In this document: positions 12,266 to 25,639 of the stretch, piece by piece
How positions within the stretch are numbered: the stretch's first letter is position 1
Layout: the number at the start of each line of letters is the position of its first letter
NCBI GenBank assembly: GCA_007922305.1
Contig: ML677334.1
Coordinates: 56,160,720 to 56,224,719, forward strand
Source of the DNA: Dermatemys mawii
Taxonomy: Eukaryota > Chordata > Testudines > Dermatemydidae
Reading direction: 5' to 3'
Length of the DNA: 64,000 nucleotides
Notes under the pieces: model-generated
Seen by the model: the letters and a program-made list of their open reading frames with translations, nothing else
Told to the model about the DNA's origin: nothing
The model's database searches: none
Translations under genes and position numbers: made by a program

Positions 12266-13127
12266 TGCATCTGAAAGGCTGCAGATTTTGAGAAGTGAGA
12301 ACTACTCACTTATGTGTTAAAACATAGGTGTTCAATGAGCATAAACTGTAAAAAATGTAAATGGACTCATTTCCTAATATTTTTATCTTGGCATATGACC
12401 AAAGTGTCCTTTCCCTGCAATGAAATAAAGTACTGCAAACTACCAGCCCTTAACACATCTAGAAATATAAACTTCTTTAGTACATTTACTCCTTATTAGC
12501 ATATGCCCTCATTAACTTTTCTCTTCTAATAGCAACTGGAATTTTCAGCCCACTACTGAAGGACAAACCACAAGTATCCAGCTAAACAGGTCCAGCTGTC
12601 GAGATACCAAACAGATTAAATGCAATCACACACACTTGGGACCCTGCCAATTCTAACACATCCTGATAGGCTGGTGCTCAGTTTTTAATCACACAGCTGC
12701 TACAGGACTCCTTTGAGCCCATTATAAGAGTCAACTTCAGCAGTAAAGCCAAAGGCGGGGTTATCAGAATCAATTTTGTTTTAAACATTTAAGGATTTCT
12801 TGCAATTCACAAAACTTGTGTATGCACTGCATGGCTACATTTCAACTAAAAACAGAACACTATGACATCTCTATGCAGGACAATAAACTTCGATAAAACA
12901 AACTCCCTTCTCCCTCCCAAATTTCCGGTTGTCATTTCTGAAAGACCAAATTCCTCCAGTAAGCATTCAAAAATCCTATTTAAACGGGCAGGAGGTACAT
13001 CCAGCAATTCTTTTTTTCCTCTACATGTCTTCTATTTCTCTTAAAGCAACACACGCATAAAATGTTAATAGTTTTGTAAATTAGGCACCTTTCTCCTCTG
13101 TGGAAGTCGAAGCTAAAATTTGGAAGG

Positions 13128-13143
13128 AAAAAAAAAAAAAAAA
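13128..13143. repeat. poly(A) run
   Basis: Sixteen consecutive A residues in intron 2, without a recognisable retroposed sequence in front of them. Confidence 0.9.
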
Positions 13144-14029
13144 GAGGGTTGAGTTGAGAACAAGGATTAATGCAGTGAGTGGGGGGAGAAAGAGTTGTAT
13201 TTTGAACTAAATGGCTTGTATTTATAGGTGGTGTATCTAGTGTTCCAATGAAACAGAGGATCAGGCAGAATTATTTTCCTGACCCCACTGAAGTTTGCAC
13301 TGCAACTCCTGGCCATGATCAGCATCAACCAAAGGAGGGCACAGATGTGAGCAAACTATACTTTATATGTATTATGTTTGTAGGTAAGGTGATCATCACA
13401 CTCCTGAAGATTATTTTATACTCTCTCTCCATTCCTCAAAACAAAATGAAAAATCCTACATAGAGTCAGAACATTGGTATAGTTTTAATATATTTAATTT
13501 ATTTATTTAGGTTTGATTAAAAGCTTGTAATCTACACATCTCCAAAAGGCTACATATATACAAGCCATGGTGTTCCCCTCAACTTGCTCCGAGACAACAT
13601 ATGTATATGTAAAAATGCAGGCTAACATGAATACAAAGTCTAATTTTAACATTACCACATAGAAAATCAGAAAAGCTATAAACAGCTGACAACACCTCCC
13701 TCCACCCTGCAATCTTACTTTGAGAATGAATATAACTCTTGAGTTATGTATCTTCTGGAAGCCTTCCTACAAAATTATACCCACAATCATCTAAGTAACA
13801 AATTATGGGGTTTATATGACAAAATAAGCAAATTTGGATTCTGCACCAGATCCTTAAACAGCAAATGACATCTACAAGAGAACTTTTTTTTCTACAGTTC
13901 TTTTAGAACTATTTCTGCTTCTTTATCATGTAATCTCAGAATTTCTCTTTCCTTATTTTATCACCCAGGATGTTTACATGAAGTTACTCACCTTATTTCT
14001 TGTTAAGCAACAACCGATTTAATAATTAA

Positions 14030-14105
14030 ATTATCGGTATAGCACCTAAATACACAACACTTTACAAAATAGTGCAAGACAGTCCCTGCTCCAAAACAGA
14101 ATAAG
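14030..14105 (-). repeat. SINE/L2-like relic, family B
   Basis: TATAGCACCTAAATACACAA, then TTTACAAAATAGTGCAAGAC and AGTCCCTGCTCC, resemble the antisense of the element at 41165-41280 (GTTTGTACAGCCCCTAGCACAG type). Confidence 0.4.
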
Positions 14106-16374
14106 GAAGTCCTTGCTCCAGTTTATAGCATCACAAAAATCTCAGTTTTTTGACATCACGGGGCTAGGTTTTGACTAATCCTAATGCAACTGTGCAGGAG
14201 GGTAAAGGTCCCCTGCAATCGTCCACATGACTCTGTTAGAGCTCTCTCACACTGTGGCTTGCGAGTCCCGGGTTGGGGGAGAGACGGGGAAGAGAACTGT
14301 GCATACATGATCACCTCTGGAGCACATGAATAGGGAAGAAGCAAGCCATGAATCTAAGCACTGACCAAAATATCTGACTAGGTACCAGAGGGGAAGTAAA
14401 CTGCACCCTGAAAAGGGATAAAGTAACCTTTCTCCCCCACTACCACTCCCTGCAGAAGATGAACTGAGACTGAGCCATAATTTCTTTTCAGAACTCATCC
14501 ACAGCTAAGTGGTGCCCTGTACTCAGGACCAAACCTAAAGGATCCATCTAGTCAAAGTCAACAGCTGTGCGGAGGATTATGATGCCCAAACTAGTGGACC
14601 TTCAAGTGGAAAACAAATAGTGGGGGCAGATGCATTTTGGGAAACAAGTTTTGTTATGTTATCACGAGGAGTTGCATATAGAAAGTGGGAAGGGAAATAC
14701 AGAAAACAAGGGAAAGAACAAAACTCTACAGCGATTGTCTTCTAAAATTTTCTGTGAAGTAATATCAGCTCTTTAAAGAGAATCTGGCTGACTAGTGGAA
14801 TGGGTGTAACAAACAGTGGAATTTCACCAGCATTCCCTGGCCAGAAGATATACAGACATCACAAGAAGATGTGTATATTGTGCACCAGACAGATAAAGGA
14901 TAGAATTAATAGTACTCAGTACTTCTGTACTGTTTTTTGTCTTCTGTCCTGTGTGCTTTGCAAACAAAAATCATCCTCACAAAATCCCTTTGAGGTATTT
15001 TGGCCAGAAAGATCTGTAAGCTCCTTCCATGCTCTGACAACTTCCCCCAACTGTTTCTGCTCCTCCTCCCTGTCCAGTAGTGATAGGCCCAGTTTCTGTT
15101 TCCCTTAAGAACAAGCCTCGCTTCAGTGAAACAAAGCCTCTGAAACTCCACATTTACTCCCATAAAGGATAAATCAAGACTGACACTTATCCACATTATA
15201 TATAATTCCGTATGAGCCCAGGGTTTCAAAGGACTGGTAATGGGAAACTGACGACTTGATTCTCCATTCACTGAAACCAGGGTAAACCATGGAGCTACCT
15301 TGAAGTATTGTGGCCTGAGAAGCAAACTGGGCCTGCGTCTTTCTCCTTCAGCCCCAACCTGTGTCAGTAGAGACCTAAAGTGGCCAATTGCTAAATGGCC
15401 TGTCTGAAGTGGATGCATGGTCTCAGTCCAGCTATTAGGGAATATTACATTGCAAAACCACATCCTCCCATTTGGAAGCCCTGTTATCCACTCTCAGCAG
15501 AAAGATCAAGGGGTTTAAAGGGTATAAAGAATGACTTTCCCTCTCACACGTTCGGAGATTTCTCCATAGCAGGTTTGAGGCAAAACAAGCATGAGGAAGC
15601 GTGCAATACCACTGTTCATAAAGTATTTCTTACAAGGTACAGTACAACTTCCAGTACACCTAAACCAGCAGCAGACAAGAGTACTACATTCATTTTTAAA
15701 GAGCCCAACAACCTAAAATCCAGAGCCTACAAATGAACCAAGCAAAGCATTTATTGAATTTATTTTTTAAACTTTTGTATGGGCAAGTGTTAATCATTAG
15801 AAGAAAAAAGCACCTGTTAATAGCACAATCAACAATTTAAATTCTTAAAGTACAGTAGCTGAAAATTAAAATTGAGAGTGATGTTTTCTACAACGTCAAA
15901 TGTGCTGAACTGCAATATAATATTCTCCACCCCTTAAATATTTCTCTGGTCATTTTAATAGCAGGGCTCATTTAGCAGGCAATAGGTAGAGAAATGCCTT
16001 ACCCAGCTTCACCTGACATTAAATAGAAATGTCTTGAAATTCTTTCAAAATAATAATCTTACTATTCTACTTGCTTTTCCAAGTTAATGGATCTATACTG
16101 TAGCTTTATCCATGTGCAATGAAAAAAGAAACGGGAGCATATTATGTATGTTCTTGTAGAAATTTTCTCTGTATGTTATGGCATTTCCTTTAACTGTATT
16201 TATTCTCTTAGACCGGATTTTGTCACCCCTACTCACAATGAGTTGTACATAAATAAAAAAAAAAAAGTCTCATGGACCTCAAGAGAACTAGTGGCAAAGT
16301 AAGTAATAACTCACGGAAGGGTGGCAGAATCTGGGCCTGATTCTTCATCCTGCAGCTGTACATACGTGATGTTC

Positions 16375-16412
16375 ACAAAAAACAAAAAAACAAAAAAAAC
16401 AAACAAACAGAA
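16375..16412. repeat. A-rich (CAAAn) low-complexity tract
   Basis: A-rich sequence with repeated CAAAA/CAAAAAA units. It is simple sequence only. Confidence 0.8.
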
Positions 16413-17499
16413 AAACCCCCACAAACCCAAAGTATATTTTTTCTAATTTCCATTAATACTTGTGCCAATTTTTTTTAAAAGCCTTTTGAGTTTGATTTGA
16501 TCTTTGCTTTTGTTTTAGGTCATACGTGAGAGTGGAAGTTTTTCCATTTCTTTATCATTTAACTTTAACTGATGTTATTGCATGTGTGAAGCTATTAGTT
16601 GTTTGCAGCTAGTGACAGATTTAGTAAAATGACATTCAGTATCTATACACTGACGTATTTGGAAAGCCTTGTCACCCGTAGATAACTTCTTAAATCACAC
16701 TCACTATATGTTCCTTGAAGTATGCAGGCCTGCTTAATTTCATATTTCTGCTATGTGGCCATAAACTCACTGAACCAAAATAAACCACAGCCACTTTCTG
16801 CCTTTATTGTCCTACAAACTAGTTAGTGATATCTGAAGAATTCCACGTGGTGTGCTAATGACCTCACCCTAGCTGAAGCAAAATGACTGTTAGAAATGCT
16901 GAATGTATACGTACACACACAAGGTGATGGCTAGAGCTAAAGACCGCTCTGTTTATGTTTTATTACTGCTCTTTTTAGATAATTTGTTTTAAACAGTGTT
17001 AATGTTTGTCATAATGAAAGAGCAATTTTATACATTCTCTCTTTTTACTTGGGCTGTACTCCCTCAACTATACTTTATACAGATCTGCAATTGAGCAACT
17101 GGAGTATAAATGTTATATTTAAAAATAAATCTAATGATATTAAAGACTACAGATCACTTGCTCATGTCTCTGTGTTTAGACAGACATTTACTGATACTAG
17201 TCACCACACAAACTCTACCCTAAAACTGATTATTAGAGGTCTGATTTAACCCTACAAAAATCAGAGAAGTCCAGCTAAAGACTGAAATGTCCTCTTCAAA
17301 TTTTTGTCTATAAACTGGCTGTTGAGGGAAAAAAATCAAAATTAGTAATGGTTTGGTTATTAATCTAGCAGCTGTACTTTGAACCTCTTGTTTTTCATGA
17401 TATTTTGGGCTCTTTTCCCTCAACACTATGCTTCAGTTGAATTTATACCTGGGTTTTGTTTTGGGGAAAACTCTCTGTTCTATTCTGTTATGGGAGGAA

Positions 17500-17960
17500 A
17501 ACTTTCTCAAAGAGGCTATTGTGCCCTTAAAGGGGATTATACTACAAGTCAGTCCAGTTCCTCCAAGAGTTTAGTGCATAACACTATCATCAGTGGCTTT
17601 TGTGAGCTGCATTGTCCCAAAAGGGCACAGCCATAGGTGGTTTAAGGATGGTGGTGTGGTTACAGAATCAAGGCCTTGAACTGATATCAGAAGCAGGCCA
17701 GGAACCAGTGCAGAAAATGGAGGATGGGAATGAAAGGTTCATGGTGTCCTGCGCCTTTTGCATTAACTGGAGTCTCCACATTACTTCCATGATCAGTCCC
17801 AATTACAGAGAATTACACTACAGTAGCCCAGTCAGGTCATGACAGATGTATGCATTGCTGTGGCCAAATCCTCATCATGGTAGAGGGGGCAGTTTCCTAG
17901 CAGGGTGAAAGCTGTTTTTACCACCAATGCTACACCTGGCTGTTTACATTTAATGATGAT
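17500..17960. mobile_element. possible LINE (CR1/L3-like) 3' relic
   Basis: TTACACTACAGTAGCCCAGTC, then GACAGATGTATGCATTGCTG and CAGTTTCCTAGCAGGGTGAA, follow the layout of an old amniote LINE 3' region that I recall ('gcagtaatccagtctagaggtgac...gcatgg'). It is heavily diverged. Confidence 0.35.
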
Positions 17961-18429
17961 TTGATGCTGAGGCTTTGTACTATCTTGACAAATGGAGCGT
18001 GGGAGGGCAAATTACCTCCACGTAAGGTGGAAACAGTGTCATTGTTAGTTCCTCTGTTTTACCCTTCCAAACAGCATCACGCCACTTTTGTACATGAGGA
18101 GTTTGAGCCAACTGCCTTTTATCCATGTGCTGACCTCCTGTATGTATTGTGGCATCTTTGTAAAGAGTAGTATCAGTTCCATCCATGGAAAATGAAATAT
18201 ATAGCTGGGTGTCAAAGATATACTGCTTTGCCCTGTTTTATGGAAAACTGGATGTTATTGTAGAACATTGCACCAAACACAAAACACAGTAAGCACCCTT
18301 TGGAGCTACTACATGTATGGAATATTTATCACTTAAAAACACAAGTGAGTTACTCAGAAAATATTATAAAGTGAAGTTATTTAAAGGAATAACTACAATG
18401 CCCTACAAATAGTGGATAAAATGTCAACA

Positions 18430-18659
18430 TTTTCAAAAGGGGCCACTAATGTTAGGTGCCTCAAGTTTTGGGTACTCAACTTGAAACACCCTGAGCCTTG
18501 TTTTCAGAAGTTTTGAGCCCCACAAATATTATTCAAGTCAAATAGAGCTACAGGTTCTCAGCACTTCTGCAGCATCTCTGAAAATCAAGCTCTAGGTATC
18601 TTGAGTCGTGCACCCCAAAACAGACACAAGCAAAATGAGTGACCACTTGAAAATTTGCC
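18430..18659. repeat. ancient dispersed repeat, family A copy 2
   Basis: The copy begins TTTTCAAAAGGGGCCACTAA, carries GTTTTGGGTACTCAACTTGA and TCTGAAAATCAAGCTCTAGG, and ends GTGACCACTTGAAAATTTGCC. The collinear blocks are shared with 20435-20611 and 8822-9007. Confidence 0.55.
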
Positions 18660-20299
18660 TTTGAGTCTGTAAGCTTTCTTCTAAACAGCAAGAGAACATT
18701 ATTTTTTTAAAAAAATAGTATGACTATTCATAGGCCTTCCCAAAAAGTCATACTTCCCTTCTTTTGAAATATAGACAAGGTGTAATTTAAACCCACACAA
18801 AAATTTAAAGAAAGATATCAATATTAATAACCATGTTGGATATGAGGGGTGGAGGAAAGAGTCTGAATGTTTTTGCTAATTTAATTTTTTTCTATTATGC
18901 AATTATGAATGACACAAATTTGACAGTAAAATGATCTCTTAAAAGAAGGCAGCATCAGACCTGCACACATTATGTTCAGCCTACAACATTTTCCTCATCG
19001 TTTAATTTTGCACAAGGGGAACCAGACACTGTCACACTGCAGGACACATTCTCTCACTTTTACATGAGTGCTCCCATTCAGCTAGGCAAATTATGCTCAT
19101 ATGCAAAGAGTAGAGAGAAAGCATTTCATGGACCTCCTTTATTTCAAGATGGAGAAGTCCCTGGGAAACTCCTCTGGAGGGGCAGGGTGGTTGAAAAAAG
19201 AATTGAGAAGTTCCTTCTGCCTGCTGGGAGGACAGTCATCCCTCAACCAATCCATCCTGCATCAAGTATATAACAAGTATTCTGATCATCCCTGCAAATG
19301 ACAAGCAACCCCTTGAGATTCTTCAGACACAAAAAAGGCTATGGGCATTTGTTGCTGTGATAGAGAATGCCAGACATTTCTTCCTAGGAGGCAATGTGGG
19401 ATTGACTGCTACTGGGGTGCAGCTTTCTGTGAATGAGGGTTTCGTATGTTTTCTTCTCTGCTTGGGAGGGACCTGGCAGCTCCCACACCTCTAGGTATAT
19501 TCTGCCCACCATACTCTGCTCAGTGGGAAGCACACTTGTCAATTAGAAAGAGTGGTGAAACCTGAGACTTAGGACAGACTTAGCTGCAGCCCTCAGGTTT
19601 CTAGCAACTTGCCAGTGTGGCAACTTATTCCACAAGTTTCATCATAATTTCTTTATTGTGGGTGGGTGGATGAAAAAGAACTTATTTGAGAACCAAAACG
19701 GATGCACAAAGACCAAGGCAAGGGACATGCTCCACCATTCCAGTTCCCAAGAGAAGGGATACAATGCTGTGTATGGAACAAACCTTCAGTGTTAAGTATG
19801 AATTTCTACAAAATACAATGAATTTTAAGCTCTGATTACATTTTTTGTGCTGATTGCCGGTTACAGTCAGTAATGACCTCTTACCATTTGCTGCTATGAT
19901 CAATGATTTTAGAAAGAAAAACACAAATCCTAGTGATAGTAAAGCCAATATCACTTAACTGTTATTGACATATTGCATAATTATGCAACAAAATCAGCCT
20001 CACTTTTACTCAAATTTATTGCAGCTTGCAAGAAAGATGACAAAAACATCAAACTGATTTATAAAGTATGAGACTCCTAATAATCAGTAATGAAAGGTAA
20101 CTGGGGAATAACAAACTTTTATATTTAGTCATTTTGAATAATATATTTTATAGCTTGTAAGTGCATTTAAAAAAGATATCCATAGTAAGCCAACCACATA
20201 AGGTTTTCCTATGGGAATCTCAAGGAGCTACTAAGTCTTTTCTTCTTCATGGCACTCTCCCTCACCTCACAAAAGATGGCATTTTAATGTTCACACTTT

Positions 20300-20405
20300 C
20301 TTTACACAACACCTTTTATTAAAGACTCAAAGTGCTACACAAATATCAATCCCCGCAAAGAATGTGAGGGAGATATACTTGGCCTCTTTTTATAGATGCA
20401 GAAAT
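20300..20405. repeat. MIR/L2-like relic
   Basis: CAAAGTGCTACACAAATATC, then GAGGGAGATATAC and CTTTTTATAGATGCAGAAAT, follow the MIR/L2 3' pattern (sub-maximal cell of 'cctcacaa...cattttacagatgaggaaact'). It is old and diverged. Confidence 0.4.
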
Positions 20406-20434
20406 TAAGGTCGAGTGTGAGATTAAAAGCTAAA

Positions 20435-20611
20435 TTTTCAAAAGCGACCTCTAATTTTGGGTATCACAATTTATGAGTACCCAAATTTAATCACCTACTT
20501 TCAAAAGGTCCTGGACACCAGAAACTTCTGTAGATTTCAAAAGCCAGCACCTCTGAAAGTCAAGCTAAAGTTGGACATCCAAAATAAGAGACTACTTTTA
20601 AGAATTTGGCC
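20435..20611. repeat. ancient dispersed repeat, family A copy 3
   Basis: The copy begins TTTTCAAAAGCGACCTCTAA, has TTTTGGGTATCACAATTTAT and CACCTCTGAAAGTCAAGC, and ends CTACTTTTAAGAATTTGGCC. It is collinear with the copy at 18430-18659. Confidence 0.55.
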
Positions 20612-20639
20612 GCTCCAAGGTCAAAGCGCCAGTCACTAA

Positions 20640-23600
20640 ATTCACGTGCGAAACCATTCTTTAATACATGTCAAAAGATGATTGATTTATGTTTTAGTTG
20701 CAATGTTAAAGTGCATACTCCTAGATTTTAAACACATTTCAAAACCAGATAACTGTAAATAAAAAGGAAACAAGAGTTAAAAAGAAATGTTACTTCCATT
20801 AATTTTTGGTCCCATCAATGAAAACCAATTTTTTAAAAAAATCTGTTCAGGAAATTAGAATTATTGGCAACAGCTACAGTGTATTTCACAATCAAGGCCC
20901 CTTTGGCCACAGCTGTCAGCTTTTACTTTTGGAATCAGGATCTGCCCACTGGCATTGAGATGGGTTGTAGATAATAGGCTCATTACAAGTCAAGGACAAA
21001 TAAAAAAAAAATCCATGGAAACCACTAGGAAACCCTAATGTTACTTATGTTCATATTATGCAGTTGCACATCAGTGCTCCAAGACTAACAATGCTATTTT
21101 ATTACATATCTAGCTTTCAATTAACTAAAACCCACATAAAAGATTTCAGTCTGTCACAGATAAAAAAAGAAAAAGGAAGAAATAGTTCCCCTGACCGTAG
21201 GGGTAATGATCCAGATTAAAATAAAACAAAGAGAGGTGTCACAAAAATTGGTATATTAGAAGAAAAATATATATAACATCAAATGTACATCCATTATATT
21301 TCAAATTCTAACACACACAAGTGCATAAATCGCCAGATGTAGCTCATCCTTGCCCAAACCAAAACACAGTATCAGTATTCTTAGTTTATACATACAATAT
21401 TGACATATATACGGTTTATATGAGATAGTCAAACCACCTACATTATATTTTTCAGGATATCTTTTCTACGCAAGTTATTGTGTTTCCTTTTTGTGCAATT
21501 TTCTTACTAAATAAAAAACTAAGCACAAGAAACCCACTGAATTTGTGTCTAATTTTGGTCCATACTCAGTTTTGCTTTGAGTTACAGGAATATTCTTAAA
21601 ATATATGGGCCTAAGTATTCTTGCAGTACACAAGTTTTACACTTCAAGAGTTACCTCTTATAAAGGCTACTGATGTGAAAGAAGAATCAGGCCCTACTGG
21701 GTAAAGGTATGTACAGTAAATAATTAAGAAAGGTTTGGGTTTATTTTTATTTTTAATACTTTTTTTTAAAAAAGTTGTACTAGGAATTTCCAAGTATTTT
21801 TAAAGCCTAGAACTTAACTCTGTGATTCTATGAAGAAGAAAAATTGAAGCGTTCTAGCTGTTGTTCTCAACTTCAGACAACTCATGAACTGATTATGTCA
21901 GGTCACCCCTAAAATACAGTCAGTCATTCTTTTTCTCGGTTAACTCAAGCACTTTTCTTGCCATCTCAGTTTCCATTCACTACATGCAAAACACTCTGGG
22001 TGCCTGCACCTGTCTATTTGTGCCTTAAAAACCCCCTTATTCCAAGAACTCCCTTCCAAAGCCCTGGTGTAGGAGGAGCACTGAGGCAGGGATGTAGCAC
22101 TATACCCAACAGAGTAGCCAAGAAAGGAGTCATGAATTAGGCCCCCCAAACTACCTAAATTATGCTGAGGACCTCTCTAGCCTTTGAAGAGCCCAGGATT
22201 GGGAGGGCGTAAAGGTGACTTAAAGCCATCATAGCCTGCACCAGCTCCCCAGTGGGTTGCAAGTTCTGTGCTTCACCTTTTAGAAGCGTGGCACAGAATC
22301 TCACCCTCTAAATAGACTGCAGATTTGTGCTGCAGCACAAATCCACCCTTTGGAAAAAAGGAAACATCAAAGAGATTAAAATGGAACACTTGGTTCTCAT
22401 ATTTCATATGAGGGTGTTCGCTAATTGTCAAATAACTGTGATTTACACATTCATTAAAATGTAATGGTAGTGGAAAGGTCATCCTGTTTGCATATGAGGT
22501 ACTGAGTCATTCACTATAGTTTTGCAGATCTACTGTGTCTAAAATGACAACAAATCAACGCTCTTCCTCAATAAGAGGCAGCTAAGCCATTATCATATAA
22601 ATCTTTACATCTTAGGCAGTCAGACAGTGTTGGCCATTTTCCAAGTGTTCTGAAGCACTCTACTCTTATGAATAATCACCCAATGCACTGAACAGTTACG
22701 CCATGAGCTTTGGGAGGGAAGAGTAAGGGCCCATACATTTGGTGTTTACACAGTCATGACTCCACTGCAAAATTGCACAGTATTAGAGAATATATGCTCT
22801 CTTTTCTGTTACATTTCTATCCCTTGAAGAAATTTGGAAAGAAAATTTTCCAAATATGGAGAGTGAACCAACTCAGAGCTGAACTCCTGATTCTGCAAAT
22901 AGCTTGAAGCAACAGTTCAAAGGTTTGAACTACGACATATCTGAATGTGTATTAACTCTGAATGCTAATGATGGAACATTAAATATGAACACTGTTCACT
23001 AGCCAACTTCTGATCATTTTAGTAAAACTATTCAGCTACTAGTTATCCAACAATACAAAATTACCTCTCTCACGGTCTCTCAGGGGCTAAACGCCCCAAC
23101 AAACTTCTACTGCTTCTCCTGACTTGTATGCTGCAGTTGTTTTGTTAATACAAAACATCTATTGTACACTGAAAACTGAAAGAAAAATAAACCAAGTTTG
23201 AAATAAATATAAACATTACAACGAATACTTTGCTGACTGTGCTGTTCATTTTATATTTACTTCAACTGTTTTAATTTGCTGCCGTGGAGTATCACTGAAT
23301 TTAGATTAAGCTCGTCATGGAAGGCATTGGGTCTTGGCCCATAAGGATGTCACCAAAGAAAATTTTAAAATGGAAGACTTCCACATTCTTATAAGAATAA
23401 GGATATCAAAAGGTATTTTGATGTAAAACTTTTTATTAATTATAAAAAACAGCAATGAAGCCCAAGCCCAATAACCCAACCTCTCATGTAACTACAACAT
23501 TACATACAACTTACATATTATTCTCCATTTCACAAATGAGTACAAATGGCTAACGATGCACCTTATGGAGAGGGTTGCATATCAGCTACCACAAACACTC

Positions 23601-24740
23601 CACTACACCTCATCATCATCAGACCTCTTATATTAACTAGACAGTACTTTTATAGAAGATGTGCCCACAAGCGTAAGTGCAGGATTGCACTAAAACCTTA
23701 TCAGACAACTTTCTTCTGCTATGCCCACAACCATGCATTTTAATTTAAAAACAATTATTTTGTAAAATGTTATCCACTCTGATCCAGGCAAAACAAAATA
23801 GTCAAACAGAATCCCACAAAATAAAGATTCCATTAAGTTGGGTTTTTATTTTGTTTAATAAGACTAGGATGGTGATCAATTTAGGTCACAGCATGGTCAT
23901 TTTAAACAAAAATAAAACAAATCTAATGGAAGAAACTTTGGAGTTCAATTTCAGGAAACAAAGATTATATATTGAGGATTTTCAGAATTTGTGTGGAGGA
24001 AAATAAGAAGTGTAGTTCCATCTTTGCACAATAGGAAAAAAATTCAAACATCATTTTCACTGTGCTTTATAAACAGAAAAACAGACACCTTCATATCCCC
24101 TACAGTGATCCTTAGCAGGGAATTGGAGCACAGACTTCATTAAGAGTATTGATCTTATTACACAACAGGCTCTGAATTTATTGATCAATTCTAACTAAAC
24201 CCCTTACTGTTTGCTAGGCTATGCATGATGTGCAGTTCTGGATTAATAAACAAAAGAGCAATACAACAGGGTTTTCTTCTTGGTCAAACAGGGTTTTTTT
24301 TGTTTTTTTACAGTACATAACAAAAGTTACATGACTGACCTACTAGAAAACAGCACAGTTGTAGCCACATCAGCCCTGTGTCAAAAGCTTGTCTCTCTCA
24401 CCAACAAAAGTTGGTTCAGTAAAAGATACTACCTTACCCACCTTGTGTCTCTACTAGCAAACAGCATACAGTATGAAAACTAGAATTATTCTACACTCTG
24501 CCTCGGTTACTATACAAAATGTACAGTAATATCTGAAAAGTTCATGCTAACCTTAAAGGGTTAAATAAATATTAAACATTAAATATTCAGAGCCCATATA
24601 GTTTTTGCTACTTGAAATCTTATTTTAAAATGGGGTCTCATTTTATATCATTTTGTCTATTTTCATTTAGGGGAAACAAGAATTTCTAGCCTGATACTCA
24701 ATATACTTGGCTTTAATTTAAAAATAAACTGGAACAAAAT
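20640..24740. other. AT-rich intron 2 sequence, nothing recognised
   Basis: There are only short frames without domains, and simple A/T tracts. No element boundary or splice-bounded exon was found. Confidence 0.5.
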
Positions 24741-24749
24741 GCAGATTCC

Positions 24750-25440
24750 AGTACAGTGGGTGATGGGGCACCTGCCCCACACTGCGCTCTGAGGGGTTAA
24801 TAAAGTCCTTGGGAGGCTGCACAGAAGGCAGCCTATCAGAGAGGGGCAGCCAATCAGGGTTGGGCTGGCCCATATTAGAAGGGCTGCAGAGTAAAGCAGT
24901 TTCAGTCACTCTCTGAATCCTGAGGAGGGAGGAGGACTGGCTGCCTTGCAGCCTGAGGGTAGCAAGCACCCCAGATTGTCTGCAGCACTGCTCTGAGACA
25001 CAGGGAGCTAAAGGCAGCTTCTGGTGGGCTGCAGGGATCTGCAAGCTGAGGCCCTGAGGCAAGGACAAAGAGGGTGCTGGGGACCATGGCGAAGTGGCCC
25101 AGAGAAAGGTATTGAGAGGTTGGAGGGGACGCAGCACATGGCTGCTATCTACAGGGTCCCTGGACCAGGACCCAGAGTAGTGGGCAGGCCAGGTTCCACT
25201 TCTCCCCTGCCATTAGGAAGTGGTCAGACAATTGGCTGCAGAAGACAGGGAAGAAAGTGGCTGGACAGCAGACTGTTACACTGGCCCCAGAAGAGGCCGA
25301 GCACAGAGTGTGGCACAGCTGGAGGGCCGTGTCACAAAGAGGACGCCATGGTCCTGGGCATGACATGGGTCCCCAAAGCAGAAGTGACAGCAGCGAGGAA
25401 CCACCAGAAGAGGGTGCACTGGTGAGGACTAACCCCTGTG
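24750..25440 (+). mobile_element. LTR-like repeat
   Basis: This is a GC-richer block with the phrase GGGCTGGCCCATATTAGAAG followed by GGGCTGCAGAG. That looks like the TATA-proximal part of LTRs I associate with turtle retroelements. The stretch CCAGAAGAGGGTGCACTGGTG near the right edge is also LTR-like. I could not define TG...CA ends or a target duplication, and no internal coding region remains. Confidence 0.35.
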
Positions 25441-25639
25441 TCAGCCCTGCAGGAGGTGCTGCAGTGGTTGAATCACATCCCATCACACATTGCAAGACCT
25501 TGATCCTGCAAAGTAAGGCCCAGATCAAGCATTGTGATCTGTGTGGGTGCACGCGAGCACCACATGGAGCCCTGCAGACTTCAGTACCTGTCTGGATCAC
25601 AACATATGCTACCAAGACCTAAGGGTCTGTCCACAAAGG

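Larger units (their letters stand above)
11116..17380. other. repeat-poor AT-rich stretch of intron 2
   Basis: Apart from the short relics and A-rich tracts listed separately, I recognise no transposable element, exon or RNA gene here. The low repeat load makes it the best part of intron 2 to look for conserved regulatory DNA. Confidence 0.5.

Noticed and set aside
14906..15463. Minus-strand frame of 185 codons
   Set aside because: No domain, no repeat structure and no splice support could be seen. An overlapping plus-strand frame exists, and it is probably chance.
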